NCBI RefSeq assembly: GCF_007954425.1
Contig: NZ_CP042345.1
Coordinates: 1,240,001-1,304,000 of the forward strand
Origin: Novosphingobium ginsenosidimutans
GTDB lineage: Bacteria; Pseudomonadota; Alphaproteobacteria; Sphingomonadales; Sphingomonadaceae
Length of the DNA stretch: 64,000 bases
Reading direction: 5' to 3'
Each line of letters begins with the position of its first letter. The stretch's first letter is position 1. Below, one piece after another: positions 63,650-64,000 of the stretch. The notes beneath the pieces are model-generated. The model saw only the letters and a program-made list of their open reading frames with translations, had not been told where the DNA came from and made no database searches. Both the position numbers and the translations under genes were made by a program.

Positions 63650-64000
63650 GTAAGCTTCTCACTTTTCGGGGAAGGCAGCGAAAGTTCGCTGACTATTTGT
63701 TCGACTATGTCCTGCCATGGCCGGGGGGCAATGCCGAAGTCGCTGCGAATCTTGGCCGTCCCGAGCCGCGAGTTGCCCGGTCGGCGCGCGCGGGTAGGGA
63801 AGTCGGCGCTGGCAATCGGTCTTACCGGCACGGCGGCTCCGCCATGCGCACGGCTCGCCGCCATCACTGCTTCGGCCAGACCGTGCCAGGTCGTACTGCC
63901 ATCGTTAACGAAGTGGTAGGTGCCGGAAGGGGCAGACCCATCAGCAAGATGGGCAAGAGCAATCGTCCGGAGCGTTGCGGCGATATCGCGTGCGCTGGTG
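63646..64000 (-). CDS. rfbD: dTDP-4-dehydrorhamnose reductase, C-terminal part
   Basis: The frame runs to the window edge, so only the C-terminal ~117 residues are present: [40 protein letters not shown], then [18 protein letters not shown], signatures of RfbD. It reduces the last intermediate to dTDP-L-rhamnose. rfbB and rfbC probably follow outside the window. A later in-frame GTG at 63867 is internal, not the start. Confidence 0.93.
   Translation of the reverse strand, partial: TSARDIAATLRTIALAHLADGSAPSGTYHFVNDGSTTWHGLAEAVMAASRAHGGAAVPVRPIASADFPTRARRPGNSRLGTAKIRSDFGIAPRPWQDIVEQIVSELSLPSPKSEKLT

Overview
The window is 64 kb of high-GC chromosomal DNA. Its gene set (DUF1013/TrcR cell-cycle regulator, DUF1192 protein, bactofilin beside an M23 peptidase, Coq7 hydroxylase, zinc-free type HemB, ligase-associated exonuclease) points to an alphaproteobacterium, most likely of the order Sphingomonadales. 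That is inference from gene families; no rRNA or other definitive marker lies in the window. I saw no tRNA, rRNA or CRISPR array.

The left part (1-27.0 kb) is core chromosome with tightly packed housekeeping genes. It holds an M23 peptidase (cut by the window edge), hemB, a GNAT acetyltransferase, a membrane-anchored spermidine-synthase-like protein, a gamma carbonic anhydrase, a truncated haemoglobin, a DNA ligase/exonuclease pair, clpA, a quinone oxidoreductase, trcR, an acyl-CoA ligase, a bactofilin with an M23 peptidase, proA-nadD-rsfS-rlmH, an EnvC-like activator with a CtpA-type protease, dsbB-coq7 and nadE.

The right part (27.0-64 kb) is almost entirely a group 2/3-type (ABC-transporter, Kdo-linker) capsule locus. 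Export parts are kpsD-like, kpsE, kpsM and kpsT; linker synthesis is a short KpsC-like protein plus KpsS. CMP-Kdo supply comes from kdsA, kdsB and kdsD; no kdsC is visible. The nucleotide-sugar genes rfbA and rfbD (partial) plus an epimerase resembling dTDP-L-rhamnose 4-epimerases suggest L-rhamnose and possibly 6-deoxy-L-talose in the polymer. Polymer assembly is probably done by a six-gene minus-strand operon (46.0-56.9 kb) of large, partly multi-module glycosyltransferases whose stops and starts mostly overlap, helped by a GT2 protein, a DUF5672 protein and a GT8-like protein. Likely decorating enzymes are two FkbM methyltransferases, a further SAM methyltransferase, two GSCFA proteins, an SGNH-type protein and a 2-oxoglutarate/Fe(II) oxygenase that resembles Kdo 3-hydroxylases.

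The capsule region carries marks of rearrangement and possible antigenic switching. There is an 11-C homopolymer inside the epimerase gene, which would give on/off switching by slippage. There is a gutted UDP-glucuronate decarboxylase pseudogene directly upstream of kpsC. Two IS5-type transposase remnants flank a GSCFA-TPR gene. A 19-bp tandem repeat lies in the divergent kpsD/kpsE control region. The most interesting candidate system is the set formed by the Kdo-linker genes, the Kdo-hydroxylase-like oxygenase and the possibly phase-variable epimerase.
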